DNA of 64,000 nucleotides from Auanema rhodensis (lineage: Eukaryota > Nematoda > Chromadorea > Rhabditida > Rhabditidae). A program made the translations under genes and the position numbers. Position 1 is the first letter of the stretch. Every line of letters begins with the position of its first letter. A model generated the notes under the pieces. The model saw only the letters and a program-made list of their open reading frames with translations, was not told where the DNA came from and made no database searches. Where the stretch lies: contig OZ059895.1 of NCBI GenBank assembly GCA_964057225.1, forward strand, positions 16,204,001 to 16,268,000. The letters are read 5' to 3'. Of the stretch, positions 1 through 8,530 are shown piece after piece.

Positions 1-62
1 TTTGTTCTTATGCACACGTCACATAACATTTTATTTATACAAATATATTAATATAATATTGT

Positions 63-102
63 CTATGACCTCATTCACGGATATTCATAACTATACTACC
101 GA
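63..102 (-). pseudogene. Truncated tRNA-Asp-like relic at array edge
   Basis: The segment ending CTATACTACCG resembles the 5' half of the array tRNA-Asp (D-arm and anticodon-stem side) with several mismatches, then joins directly to the unit's AAAAGAAAAATTGTAG segment. It looks like a decayed, truncated tRNA-Asp marking the left boundary of the array. Similarity was judged by eye over about 40 bases. Confidence 0.4.
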
Positions 103-264
103 AAAGAAAAATTGTAGTATAGAAGTAAGTTTATAACATGAAGAACAACCGGTCAAGTGCTATTGTTATTCAAAAATGAAGTGTGCGTGTGGATGTACGT
201 GGATCTCACGTGAAACTCTCTAGATATTCTAATGACGAAGCATGAAATTTATACTTCAGATTGT

Positions 265-426
265 AAGGGACGCGCGAACGCATCCCCAAACGCAAAAATT
301 TAGCTGTTGGCGAATCTCAACTCGAGATTGCCATACAGGTCAGCCCAATCGAAAAGTGCAATGATCAGGCCTCTTCGTAGAGAGCCCGCCTTGATGATCG
401 CGGGCAGCTCCCAGCCAGGTAAGTTT
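265..426 (-). ncRNA. U1: U1 spliceosomal snRNA, copy 1
   Basis: Read on the minus strand, the 162-nt gene begins AAACTTACCTGGCTGGGAG, which contains the 5' splice-site recognition sequence. It continues with stem-loop I carrying GATCATCAAGG (U1-70K-type loop), stem-loop II carrying CATTGCAC (U1A-type loop), the Sm site AATTTTTG and a GC-rich 3' stem-loop around GCGTTCGCGC. All these are diagnostic of U1, and the lower stem-loops look especially nematode-like. The RNA base-pairs with 5' splice sites in the nucleus as part of the U1 snRNP. The 3' end is set at the base of the last stem-loop and may be off by a few bases. Confidence 0.95.
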
Positions 427-489
427 AATGGTCAACTCAATGAGTCTAACAGGCCATACCTTGTTTGGTATCTCATATGGGTTTCACTT
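427..489 (-). promoter_or_regulatory. Conserved block upstream of U1 (likely PSE-type promoter)
   Basis: The 60 or so bases directly upstream of U1 are kept in every array unit, while long and short units diverge sharply just beyond (CTTTCTTAAA versus CTTTATTCAA). The conserved block would cover the -60 position where snRNA proximal sequence elements sit. No TATA box is evident at -25, which fits a Pol II snRNA promoter. The same block precedes all other copies; copy 13 has a G-to-A change inside it at 8351. Confidence 0.5.
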
Positions 490-522
490 TCTTAAAATTC
501 TTGAAAATTAAAGAAAAATATT

Positions 523-604
523 CGATCAGGATGAGATTCGAACTCACGCGGGGAAACCCCAATGGATTAGCAGTCCATCGCCTTAACCACTCGGCCACCT
601 GATC
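523..604 (-). tRNA. tRNA-Ser(GCT), copy 1
   Basis: An 82-nt class II tRNA: acceptor GATCAGG pairs with CCTGATC, the anticodon GCT lies at 569-571, there is a long variable arm (GGGGTTTCCCC region), and the B box is GAGTTCGAATC. It decodes AGC/AGU serine codons. A five-base T run on the minus strand just downstream (514-518) can act as the Pol III terminator. No intron and no encoded CCA are seen. Confidence 0.95.
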
Positions 605-684
605 ACACAATGTACACTTTTGCTGATAATTTAGCCTCAGGGCATTACAGGGAAGAGAAAAAAATTGATATGGAGCAAAAGATT

Positions 685-756
685 CTCCCCGGCCGGGAAT
701 TGAACCCGGGTCTCGCATGTGACAGACGCGGATACTCACCACTATACTACCGAGGA
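685..756 (-). tRNA. tRNA-Asp(GTC), copy 1
   Basis: A 72-nt tRNA: TCCTCGG pairs with CCGGGGA, the A box region is TAGTATAGTGG, anticodon GTC is at 721-723 in loop CTGTCAC, and the T arm is CCGGGTTCAATTCCCGG. It decodes aspartate codons. A TTTT terminator lies at 677-680. It sits 80 bp upstream of tRNA-Ser on the same strand. Confidence 0.95.
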
Positions 757-997
757 CATGTAATCATTCTATTGTAGAATACGGAAGTTTTGAACCCAAT
801 CTTCTCCTTGAGCTTCAATGATCACAATTTCCTGAAAAGAAAAATTGTAGTATAGAAGTAAGTTTATAACATGAAGAACAACCGGTCAAGTGCTATTATA
901 ATTCAAAAATGGAGTGAGCATGTGGATGTACGTGGATCTCACGTGAAACTCTCAAGATATTCTAATCACCAAACATGAAATTTATACTTCAGATTGT

Positions 998-1159
998 AAG
1001 GGACGCGCGAACGCATCCCCAAACGCAAAAATTTAGCTGTTGGCGAATCTCAACTCGAGATTGCCATACAGGTCAGCCCAATCGAAAAGTGCAATGATCA
1101 GGCCTCTTCGTAGAGAGCCCGCCTTGATGATCGCGGGCAGCTCCCAGCCAGGTAAGTTT
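998..1159 (-). ncRNA. U1: U1 spliceosomal snRNA, copy 2
   Basis: Sequence identical by eye to copy 1. The upstream side belongs to a short unit, so its promoter-side neighbour is a tRNA-Ser relic, not functional tRNAs. Confidence 0.93.
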
Positions 1160-1252
1160 AATGGTCAACTCAATGAGTCTAACAGGCCATACCTTGTTTG
1201 GTATCTCATATGGGTTTCACTTTATTCAATTTCTGAATCTTGAGGAAAACAT

Positions 1253-1335
1253 TCGAAAAGGCGTAGATGGCAACTGAGATCAGGAAATCTCAGTGATATT
1301 GAAAAGCTTACCGTTCACTATTCAGCCACCTGATC
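1253..1335 (-). pseudogene. tRNA-Ser relic (short unit 1)
   Basis: Occupies the tRNA-Ser position and keeps the matching 5' end (GGCCACCTGATC becomes AGCCACCTGATC on the plus strand) and flanks. The anticodon arm, variable arm and B box are destroyed. It differs from the other short-unit relics by AAGCTTACC instead of AAGCTTCCC. The tRNA-Asp expected just upstream is absent: the unit jumps from CAGGGCATTG to the segment that normally follows tRNA-Asp. Confidence 0.75.
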
Positions 1336-1578
1336 ACACAATGAACAGATTTATTCAGAATTAACCCTCAGGGCATTGTCACGTCTCCCTAAGCTTCAAT
1401 GATCACAATTTCCTGAAAAGAAAAATTGTAGTATAGAAGTAAGTTTATAACATGAAGAACAACCGGTCAAGTGCTATTATTATTCAAAAATGAAGTGAGC
1501 GTGTGGATGTACGTGGATCTCACGTGAAACTCTCTAGATATTCTAATGACGAAGCATGAAATTTATACTTCAGATTGT

Positions 1579-1740
1579 AAGGGACGCGCGAACGCATCCC
1601 CAAACGCAAAAATTTAGCTGTTGGCGAATCTCAACTCGAGATTGCCATACAGGTCAGCCCAATCGAAAAGTGCAATGATCAGGCCTCTTCGTAGAGAGCC
1701 CGCCTTGATGATCGCGGGCAGCTCCCAGCCAGGTAAGTTT
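1579..1740 (-). ncRNA. U1: U1 spliceosomal snRNA, copy 3
   Basis: Same sequence as copy 1. Its 3' flank has the TTCAG variant, and the farther flank (AAAATGAAGTGAGCGTG) groups it with copy 1 and not with the later copies. Confidence 0.93.
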
Positions 1741-1836
1741 AATGGTCAACTCAATGAGTCTAACAGGCCATACCTTGTTTGGTATCTCATATGGGTTTCA
1801 CTTTCTTAAAATTCTTGAAAATTAAAGAAAAATATT

Positions 1837-1918
1837 CGATCAGGATGAGATTCGAACTCACGCGGGGAAACCCCAATGGATTAGCAGTCCATCGCCTTAA
1901 CCACTCGGCCACCTGATC
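1837..1918 (-). tRNA. tRNA-Ser(GCT), copy 2
   Basis: Identical to tRNA-Ser copy 1, including the downstream T-run terminator. Confidence 0.93.
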
Positions 1919-1998
1919 ACACAATGTACACTTTTGCTGATAATTTAGCCTCAGGGCATTACAGGGAAGAGAAAAAAATTGATATGGAGCAAAAGATT

Positions 1999-2070
1999 CT
2001 CCCCGGCCGGGAATTGAACCCGGGTCTCGCATGTGACAGACGCGGATACTCACCACTATACTACCGAGGA
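1999..2070 (-). tRNA. tRNA-Asp(GTC), copy 2
   Basis: Identical to tRNA-Asp copy 1, with the same TTTT terminator. Confidence 0.93.
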
Positions 2071-2311
2071 CATGTAATCATTCTATTGTAGAATACGGAA
2101 GTTTTGAACCCAATCTTCTCCTTGAGCTTCAATGATCACAATTTCCTGAAAAGAAAAATTGTAGTATAGAAGTAAGTTTATAACATGAAGAACAACCGGT
2201 CAAGTGCTATTATAATTCAAAAATGGAGTGAGCATGTGGATGTACGTGGATCTCACGTGAAACTCTCAAGATATTCTAATCACCAAACATGAAATTTATA
2301 CTTCAGATTGT

Positions 2312-2473
2312 AAGGGACGCGCGAACGCATCCCCAAACGCAAAAATTTAGCTGTTGGCGAATCTCAACTCGAGATTGCCATACAGGTCAGCCCAATCGAA
2401 AAGTGCAATGATCAGGCCTCTTCGTAGAGAGCCCGCCTTGATGATCGCGGGCAGCTCCCAGCCAGGTAAGTTT
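2312..2473 (-). ncRNA. U1: U1 spliceosomal snRNA, copy 4
   Basis: Same sequence as copy 1; TTCAG variant in the 3' flank; short unit upstream. Confidence 0.93.
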
Positions 2474-2566
2474 AATGGTCAACTCAATGAGTCTAACAGG
2501 CCATACCTTGTTTGGTATCTCATATGGGTTTCACTTTATTCAATTTCTGAATCTTGAGGAAAACAT

Positions 2567-2649
2567 TCGAAAAGGCGTAGATGGCAACTGAGATCAGGAA
2601 ATCTCAGTGATATTGAAAAGCTTCCCGTTCACTATTCAGCCACCTGATC
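2567..2649 (-). pseudogene. tRNA-Ser relic (short unit 2)
   Basis: Same decayed tRNA-Ser as in short unit 1, apart from AAGCTTCCC. The anticodon and B box are not recognisable, and no tRNA-Asp is present in the unit. Confidence 0.75.
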
Positions 2650-2892
2650 ACACAATGAACAGATTTATTCAGAATTAACCCTCAGGGCATTGTCACGTCT
2701 CCCTAAGCTTCAATGATCACAATTTCCTGAAAAGAAAAATTGTAGTATAGAAGTAAGTTTATAACATGAAGAACAACCGGTCAAGTGCTATTATAATTCA
2801 AAAATGGAGTGAGCATGTGGATGTACGTGGATCTCACGTGAAACTCTCAAGATATTCTAATCACCAAACATGAAATTTATACTCGAGATTGT

Positions 2893-3054
2893 AAGGGACG
2901 CGCGAACGCATCCCCAAACGCAAAAATTTAGCTGTTGGCGAATCTCAACTCGAGATTGCCATACAGGTCAGCCCAATCGAAAAGTGCAATGATCAGGCCT
3001 CTTCGTAGAGAGCCCGCCTTGATGATCGCGGGCAGCTCCCAGCCAGGTAAGTTT
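2893..3054 (-). ncRNA. U1: U1 spliceosomal snRNA, copy 5
   Basis: Same RNA sequence; the first copy with the TCGAG variant in the 3' flank. Confidence 0.93.
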
Positions 3055-3150
3055 AATGGTCAACTCAATGAGTCTAACAGGCCATACCTTGTTTGGTATC
3101 TCATATGGGTTTCACTTTCTTAAAATTCTTGAAAATTAAAGAAAAATATT

Positions 3151-3232
3151 CGATCAGGATGAGATTCGAACTCACGCGGGGAAACCCCAATGGATTAGCA
3201 GTCCATCGCCTTAACCACTCGGCCACCTGATC
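3151..3232 (-). tRNA. tRNA-Ser(GCT), copy 3
   Basis: Identical tRNA sequence. The tRNA-Ser/tRNA-Asp spacer carries AAAATAATTG instead of AAAAAAATTG, a marker shared by copies 3-6. Confidence 0.93.
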
Positions 3233-3312
3233 ACACAATGTACACTTTTGCTGATAATTTAGCCTCAGGGCATTACAGGGAAGAGAAAATAATTGATATG
3301 GAGCAAAAGATT

Positions 3313-3384
3313 CTCCCCGGCCGGGAATTGAACCCGGGTCTCGCATGTGACAGACGCGGATACTCACCACTATACTACCGAGGA
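3313..3384 (-). tRNA. tRNA-Asp(GTC), copy 3
   Basis: Identical to tRNA-Asp copy 1. Upstream flank differs slightly (CAATGTTCACAA instead of CAATGATCACAA). Confidence 0.93.
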
Positions 3385-3625
3385 CATGTAATCATTCTAT
3401 TGTAGAATACGGAAGTTTTGAACCCAATCTTCTCCTTGAGCTTCAATGTTCACAATTTCCTGAAAAGAAAAATTGTAGTATAGAAGTAAGTTTATAACAT
3501 GAAGAACAACCGGTCAAGTGCTATTATAATTCAAAAATGGAGTGAGCATGTGGATGTACGTGGATCTCACGTGAAACTCTCAAGATATTCTAATCACCAA
3601 ACATGAAATTTATACTTCAGATTGT

Positions 3626-3787
3626 AAGGGACGCGCGAACGCATCCCCAAACGCAAAAATTTAGCTGTTGGCGAATCTCAACTCGAGATTGCCATACAGG
3701 TCAGCCCAATCGAAAAGTGCAATGATCAGGCCTCTTCGTAGAGAGCCCGCCTTGATGATCGCGGGCAGCTCCCAGCCAGGTAAGTTT
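3626..3787 (-). ncRNA. U1: U1 spliceosomal snRNA, copy 6
   Basis: Same RNA sequence; 3' flank reverts to the TTCAG variant. First of the pair of adjacent short units. Confidence 0.93.
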
Positions 3788-3880
3788 AATGGTCAACTCA
3801 ATGAGTCTAACAGGCCATACCTTGTTTGGTATCTCATATGGGTTTCACTTTATTCAATTTCTGAATCTTGAGGAAAACAT

Positions 3881-3963
3881 TCGAAAAGGCGTAGATGGCA
3901 ACAGAGATCAGGAAATCTCAGTGATATTGAAAAGCTTCCCGTTCACTATTCAGCCACCTGATC
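3881..3963 (-). pseudogene. tRNA-Ser relic (short unit 3)
   Basis: Decayed tRNA-Ser with GGCAACAGAG in place of GGCAACTGAG. It is shared with short unit 4, supporting duplication of this unit next to itself. Confidence 0.75.
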
Positions 3964-4206
3964 ACACAATGAACAGATTTATTCAGAATTAACCCTCAGG
4001 GCATTGTCACGTCTCCCTAAGCTTCAATGATCACAGTTTTTCTGAAAAAAAATTTGTAGTATAGAAGTAACTTTAAAACATGAAGAACAACCGGTCAAGT
4101 GCTATTATAATTCAAAAATGGAGTGAGCATGTGGATGTACGTGGATCTCACGTGAAACTCTCAAGATATTCTAATCACCAAACATGAAATTTATACTCGA
4201 GATTGT

Positions 4207-4368
4207 AAGGGACGCGCGAACGCATCCCCAAACGCAAAAATTTAGCTGTTGGCGAATCTCAACTCGAGATTGCCATACAGGTTAGCCCAATCGAAAAGTG
4301 CAATGATCAGGCCTCTTCGTAGAGAGCCCGCCTTGATGATCGCGGGCAGCTCCCAGCCAGGTAAGTTT
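4207..4368 (-). ncRNA. U1: U1 spliceosomal snRNA, copy 7 (variant)
   Basis: The only copy with a base change inside the RNA: plus-strand T at 4283, so the snRNA reads GGGCTAACC instead of GGGCTGACC near the base of stem-loop II. The splice-site recognition sequence and the Sm site are intact. It lies between two short units. It may be a functional variant or an early-decaying copy. Confidence 0.9.
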
Positions 4369-4461
4369 AATGGTCAACTCAATGAGTCTAACAGGCCATA
4401 CCTTGTTTGGTATCTCATATGGGTTTCACTTTATTCAATTTCTGAATCTTGAGGAAAACAT

Positions 4462-4544
4462 TCGAAAAGGCGTAGATGGCAACAGAGATCAGGAAATCTC
4501 AGTGATATTGAAAAACTTCCCGTTCACTATTCAGCCACCTGATC
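4462..4544 (-). pseudogene. tRNA-Ser relic (short unit 4)
   Basis: Decayed tRNA-Ser with AAAAACTTCCC in place of AAAAGCTTCCC; otherwise like short unit 3. Confidence 0.75.
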
Positions 4545-4787
4545 ACACAATGAACAGATTTATTCAGAATTAACCCTCAGGGCATTGTCACGTCTCCCTA
4601 AGCTTCAATGATCACAGTTTTTCTGAAAAAAAATTTGTAGTATAGAAGTAACTTTAAAACATGAAGAACAACCGGTCAAGTGCTATTATAATTCAAAAAT
4701 GGAGTGAGCATGTGGATGTACGTGGATCTCACGTGAAACTCTCAAGATATTCTAATCACCAAACATGAAATTTATACTCGAGATTGT

Positions 4788-4949
4788 AAGGGACGCGCGA
4801 ACGCATCCCCAAACGCAAAAATTTAGCTGTTGGCGAATCTCAACTCGAGATTGCCATACAGGTCAGCCCAATCGAAAAGTGCAATGATCAGGCCTCTTCG
4901 TAGAGAGCCCGCCTTGATGATCGCGGGCAGCTCCCAGCCAGGTAAGTTT
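4788..4949 (-). ncRNA. U1: U1 spliceosomal snRNA, copy 8
   Basis: Same RNA sequence as copy 1; TCGAG variant 3' flank. The preceding unit carries the CACAGTTTTTCTG variant of the spacer. Confidence 0.93.
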
Positions 4950-5045
4950 AATGGTCAACTCAATGAGTCTAACAGGCCATACCTTGTTTGGTATCTCATA
5001 TGGGTTTCACTTTCTTAAAATTCTTGAAAATTAAAGAAAAATATT

Positions 5046-5127
5046 CGATCAGGATGAGATTCGAACTCACGCGGGGAAACCCCAATGGATTAGCAGTCCA
5101 TCGCCTTAACCACTCGGCCACCTGATC
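5046..5127 (-). tRNA. tRNA-Ser(GCT), copy 4
   Basis: Identical to tRNA-Ser copy 1. Confidence 0.93.
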
Positions 5128-5207
5128 ACACAATGTACACTTTTGCTGATAATTTAGCCTCAGGGCATTACAGGGAAGAGAAAATAATTGATATGGAGCA
5201 AAAGATT

Positions 5208-5279
5208 CTCCCCGGCCGGGAATTGAACCCGGGTCTCGCATGTGACAGACGCGGATACTCACCACTATACTACCGAGGA
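5208..5279 (-). tRNA. tRNA-Asp(GTC), copy 4
   Basis: Identical to tRNA-Asp copy 1. Confidence 0.93.
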
Positions 5280-5520
5280 CATGTAATCATTCTATTGTAG
5301 AATACGGAAGTTTTGAACCCAATCTTCTCCTTGAGCTTCAATGTTCACAATTTCCTGAAAAGAAAAATTGTAGTATAGAAGTAAGTTTATAACATGAAGA
5401 ACAACCGGTCAAGTGCTATTATAATTCAAAAATGGAGTGAGCATGTGGATGTACGTGGATCTCACGTGAAACTCTCAAGATATTCTAATCACCAAACATG
5501 AAATTTATACTCGAGATTGT

Positions 5521-5682
5521 AAGGGACGCGCGAACGCATCCCCAAACGCAAAAATTTAGCTGTTGGCGAATCTCAACTCGAGATTGCCATACAGGTCAGC
5601 CCAATCGAAAAGTGCAATGATCAGGCCTCTTCGTAGAGAGCCCGCCTTGATGATCGCGGGCAGCTCCCAGCCAGGTAAGTTT
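5521..5682 (-). ncRNA. U1: U1 spliceosomal snRNA, copy 9
   Basis: Same RNA sequence; TCGAG variant 3' flank; short unit upstream. Confidence 0.93.
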
Positions 5683-5775
5683 AATGGTCAACTCAATGAG
5701 TCTAACAGGCCATACCTTGTTTGGTATCTCATATGGGTTTCACTTTATTCAATTTCTGAATCTTGAGGAAAACAT

Positions 5776-5858
5776 TCGAAAAGGCGTAGATGGCAACTGA
5801 GATCAGGAAATCTCAGTGATATTGAAAAGCTTCCCGTTCACTATTCAGCCACCTGATC
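5776..5858 (-). pseudogene. tRNA-Ser relic (short unit 5)
   Basis: Decayed tRNA-Ser of the short-unit 2 type (GGCAACTGAG, AAGCTTCCC). Confidence 0.75.
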
Positions 5859-6101
5859 ACACAATGAACAGATTTATTCAGAATTAACCCTCAGGGCATT
5901 GTCACGTCTCCCTAAGCTTCAATGATCACAGTTTTTCTGAAAAAAAATTTGTAGTATAGAAGTAACTTTAAAACATGAAGAACAACCGGTCAAGTGCTAT
6001 TATAATTCAAAAATGGAGTGAGCATGTGGATGTACGTGGATCTCACGTGAAACTCTCAAGATATTCTAATCACCAAACATGAAATTTATACTCGAGATTG
6101 T

Positions 6102-6263
6102 AAGGGACGCGCGAACGCATCCCCAAACGCAAAAATTTAGCTGTTGGCGAATCTCAACTCGAGATTGCCATACAGGTCAGCCCAATCGAAAAGTGCAATG
6201 ATCAGGCCTCTTCGTAGAGAGCCCGCCTTGATGATCGCGGGCAGCTCCCAGCCAGGTAAGTTT
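6102..6263 (-). ncRNA. U1: U1 spliceosomal snRNA, copy 10
   Basis: Same RNA sequence; TCGAG variant 3' flank; long unit upstream. Confidence 0.93.
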
Positions 6264-6359
6264 AATGGTCAACTCAATGAGTCTAACAGGCCATACCTTG
6301 TTTGGTATCTCATATGGGTTTCACTTTCTTAAAATTCTTGAAAATTAAAGAAAAATATT

Positions 6360-6441
6360 CGATCAGGATGAGATTCGAACTCACGCGGGGAAACCCCAAT
6401 GGATTAGCAGTCCATCGCCTTAACCACTCGGCCACCTGATC
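6360..6441 (-). tRNA. tRNA-Ser(GCT), copy 5
   Basis: Identical to tRNA-Ser copy 1. Confidence 0.93.
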
Positions 6442-6521
6442 ACACAATGTACACTTTTGCTGATAATTTAGCCTCAGGGCATTACAGGGAAGAGAAAATA
6501 ATTGATATGGAGCAAAAGATT

Positions 6522-6593
6522 CTCCCCGGCCGGGAATTGAACCCGGGTCTCGCATGTGACAGACGCGGATACTCACCACTATACTACCGAGGA
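6522..6593 (-). tRNA. tRNA-Asp(GTC), copy 5
   Basis: Identical to tRNA-Asp copy 1; its upstream flank has the CAATGATCACAA form. Confidence 0.93.
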
Positions 6594-6834
6594 CATGTAA
6601 TCATTCTATTGTAGAATACGGAAGTTTTGAACCCAATCTTCTCCTTGAGCTTCAATGATCACAATTTCCTGAAAAGAAAAATTGTAGTATAGAAGTAAGT
6701 TTATAACATGAAGAACAACCGGTCAAGTGCTATTATAATTCAAAAATGGAGTGAGCATGTGGATGTACGTGGATCTCACGTGAAACTCTCAAGATATTCT
6801 AATCACCAAACATGAAATTTATACTCGAGATTGT

Positions 6835-6996
6835 AAGGGACGCGCGAACGCATCCCCAAACGCAAAAATTTAGCTGTTGGCGAATCTCAACTCGAGATTG
6901 CCATACAGGTCAGCCCAATCGAAAAGTGCAATGATCAGGCCTCTTCGTAGAGAGCCCGCCTTGATGATCGCGGGCAGCTCCCAGCCAGGTAAGTTT
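6835..6996 (-). ncRNA. U1: U1 spliceosomal snRNA, copy 11
   Basis: Same RNA sequence; TCGAG variant 3' flank; short unit upstream. Confidence 0.93.
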
Positions 6997-7089
6997 AATG
7001 GTCAACTCAATGAGTCTAACAGGCCATACCTTGTTTGGTATCTCATATGGGTTTCACTTTATTCAATTTCTGAATCTTGAGGAAAACAT

Positions 7090-7172
7090 TCGAAAAGGCG
7101 TAGATGGCAACTGAGATCAGGAAATCTCAGTGATATTGAAAAGCTTCCCGTTCACTATTCAGCCACCTGATC
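7090..7172 (-). pseudogene. tRNA-Ser relic (short unit 6)
   Basis: Decayed tRNA-Ser of the short-unit 2 type. Confidence 0.75.
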
Positions 7173-7415
7173 ACACAATGAACAGATTTATTCAGAATTA
7201 ACCCTCAGGGCATTGTCACGTCTCCCTAAGCTTCAATGATCACAGTTTTTCTGAAAAAAAATTTGTAGTATAGAAGTAACTTTAAAACATGAAGAACAAC
7301 CGGTCAAGTGCTATTATAATTCAAAAATGGAGTGAGCATGTGGATGTACGTGGATCTCACGTGAAACTCTCAAGATATTCTAATCACCAAACATGAAATT
7401 TATACTCGAGATTGT

Positions 7416-7577
7416 AAGGGACGCGCGAACGCATCCCCAAACGCAAAAATTTAGCTGTTGGCGAATCTCAACTCGAGATTGCCATACAGGTCAGCCCAAT
7501 CGAAAAGTGCAATGATCAGGCCTCTTCGTAGAGAGCCCGCCTTGATGATCGCGGGCAGCTCCCAGCCAGGTAAGTTT
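7416..7577 (-). ncRNA. U1: U1 spliceosomal snRNA, copy 12
   Basis: Same RNA sequence; TCGAG variant 3' flank; last long unit lies upstream. Confidence 0.93.
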
Positions 7578-7673
7578 AATGGTCAACTCAATGAGTCTAA
7601 CAGGCCATACCTTGTTTGGTATCTCATATGGGTTTCACTTTCTTAAAATTCTTGAAAATTAAAGAAAAATATT

Positions 7674-7755
7674 CGATCAGGATGAGATTCGAACTCACGC
7701 GGGGAAACCCCAATGGATTAGCAGTCCATCGCCTTAACCACTCGGCCACCTGATC
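7674..7755 (-). tRNA. tRNA-Ser(GCT), copy 6
   Basis: Identical to tRNA-Ser copy 1. Confidence 0.93.
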
Positions 7756-7835
7756 ACACAATGTACACTTTTGCTGATAATTTAGCCTCAGGGCATTACA
7801 GGGAAGAGAAAATAATTGATATGGAGCAAAAGATT

Positions 7836-7907
7836 CTCCCCGGCCGGGAATTGAACCCGGGTCTCGCATGTGACAGACGCGGATACTCACCACTATACTA
7901 CCGAGGA
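7836..7907 (-). tRNA. tRNA-Asp(GTC), copy 6
   Basis: Identical to tRNA-Asp copy 1; the last functional tRNA of the array. Confidence 0.93.
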
Positions 7908-8148
7908 CATGTAATCATTCTATTGTAGAATACGGAAGTTTTGAACCCAATCTTCTCCTTGAGCTTCAATGTTCACAATTTCCTGAAAAGAAAAATTGTA
8001 GTATAGAAGTAAGTTTATAACATGAAGAACAACCGGTCAAGTGCTATTATAATTCAAAAATGGAGTGAGCATGTGGATGTACGTGGATCTCACGTGAAAC
8101 TCTCAAGATATTCTAATCACCAAACATGAAATTTATACTCGAGATTGT

Positions 8149-8310
8149 AAGGGACGCGCGAACGCATCCCCAAACGCAAAAATTTAGCTGTTGGCGAATC
8201 TCAACTCGAGATTGCCATACAGGTCAGCCCAATCGAAAAGTGCAATGATCAGGCCTCTTCGTAGAGAGCCCGCCTTGATGATCGCGGGCAGCTCCCAGCC
8301 AGGTAAGTTT
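8149..8310 (-). ncRNA. U1: U1 spliceosomal snRNA, copy 13 (edge copy)
   Basis: The RNA itself is unchanged, but its upstream region is the most divergent: G-to-A at 8351 inside the conserved promoter block, and several changes from about 8370 on (TCTCTTCTATCCAATATATG). Edge copies of arrays usually escape homogenisation, so promoter activity may be reduced. Confidence 0.9.
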
Positions 8311-8404
8311 AATGGTCAACTCAATGAGTCTAACAGGCCATACCTTGTTTAGTATCTCATATGGGTTTCTCTTCTATCCAATATATGAACTAGAGAGAAA
8401 ACAT

Positions 8405-8487
8405 TCGAAAATGCTTAGATGGCAACTCAGATCAGGAAATCTCAGTGATATTGAAAAGCTTCCCGTTCACTATTCAGCCACCTGATC
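8405..8487 (-). pseudogene. tRNA-Ser relic (edge short unit)
   Basis: Decayed tRNA-Ser with additional private changes (ATGCTTAGATGG, CAACTCAG) beyond those of the internal relics. The array similarity ends shortly after, at the CAGGGCATTGTC segment. Confidence 0.65.
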
Positions 8488-8530
8488 ACACAATGAACAG
8501 ATTTATTCAGAATTAACCCTCAGGGCATTG

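Larger units (their letters stand above)
102..8530 (-). repeat. U1 snRNA / tRNA tandem array (13 units)
   Basis: Thirteen near-identical units, each holding one minus-strand U1 snRNA gene. Distances between successive U1 genes are 733, 581, 733, 581, 733, 581, 581, 733, 581, 733, 581 and 733 bp. The 733-bp units also hold tRNA-Ser and tRNA-Asp; the 581-bp units hold only a tRNA-Ser relic. The basic repeat is thus a 1314-bp dimer, interrupted once by two short units in a row (U1 genes 6 to 8). Units are almost identical, which points to recent amplification or homogenisation. Minor variants, such as TTCAG versus TCGAG just 3' of U1, mark subfamilies. Confidence 0.95.

Noticed and set aside
307-7646. 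Repeated 62- to 67-residue open frames on the plus strand in the left array
   Set aside because: They run antisense through the U1 snRNA genes. Their conservation is explained by the RNA, and they lack start context or splice structure.
473-7893. Repeated 89-residue open frames on the minus strand in the left array
   Set aside because: They cover tRNA-Asp and tRNA-Ser and part of the spacer; the sequence is constrained by the tRNAs.
102-8530. Satellite DNA, CRISPR-like array, 5S rRNA or SL RNA array as explanation for the repeats
   Set aside because: Units are far longer than CRISPR repeats, and no 5S core or SL leader with donor site is found. The U1 motifs (splice-site recognition, loops I and II, Sm site, terminal stem) fit in order.
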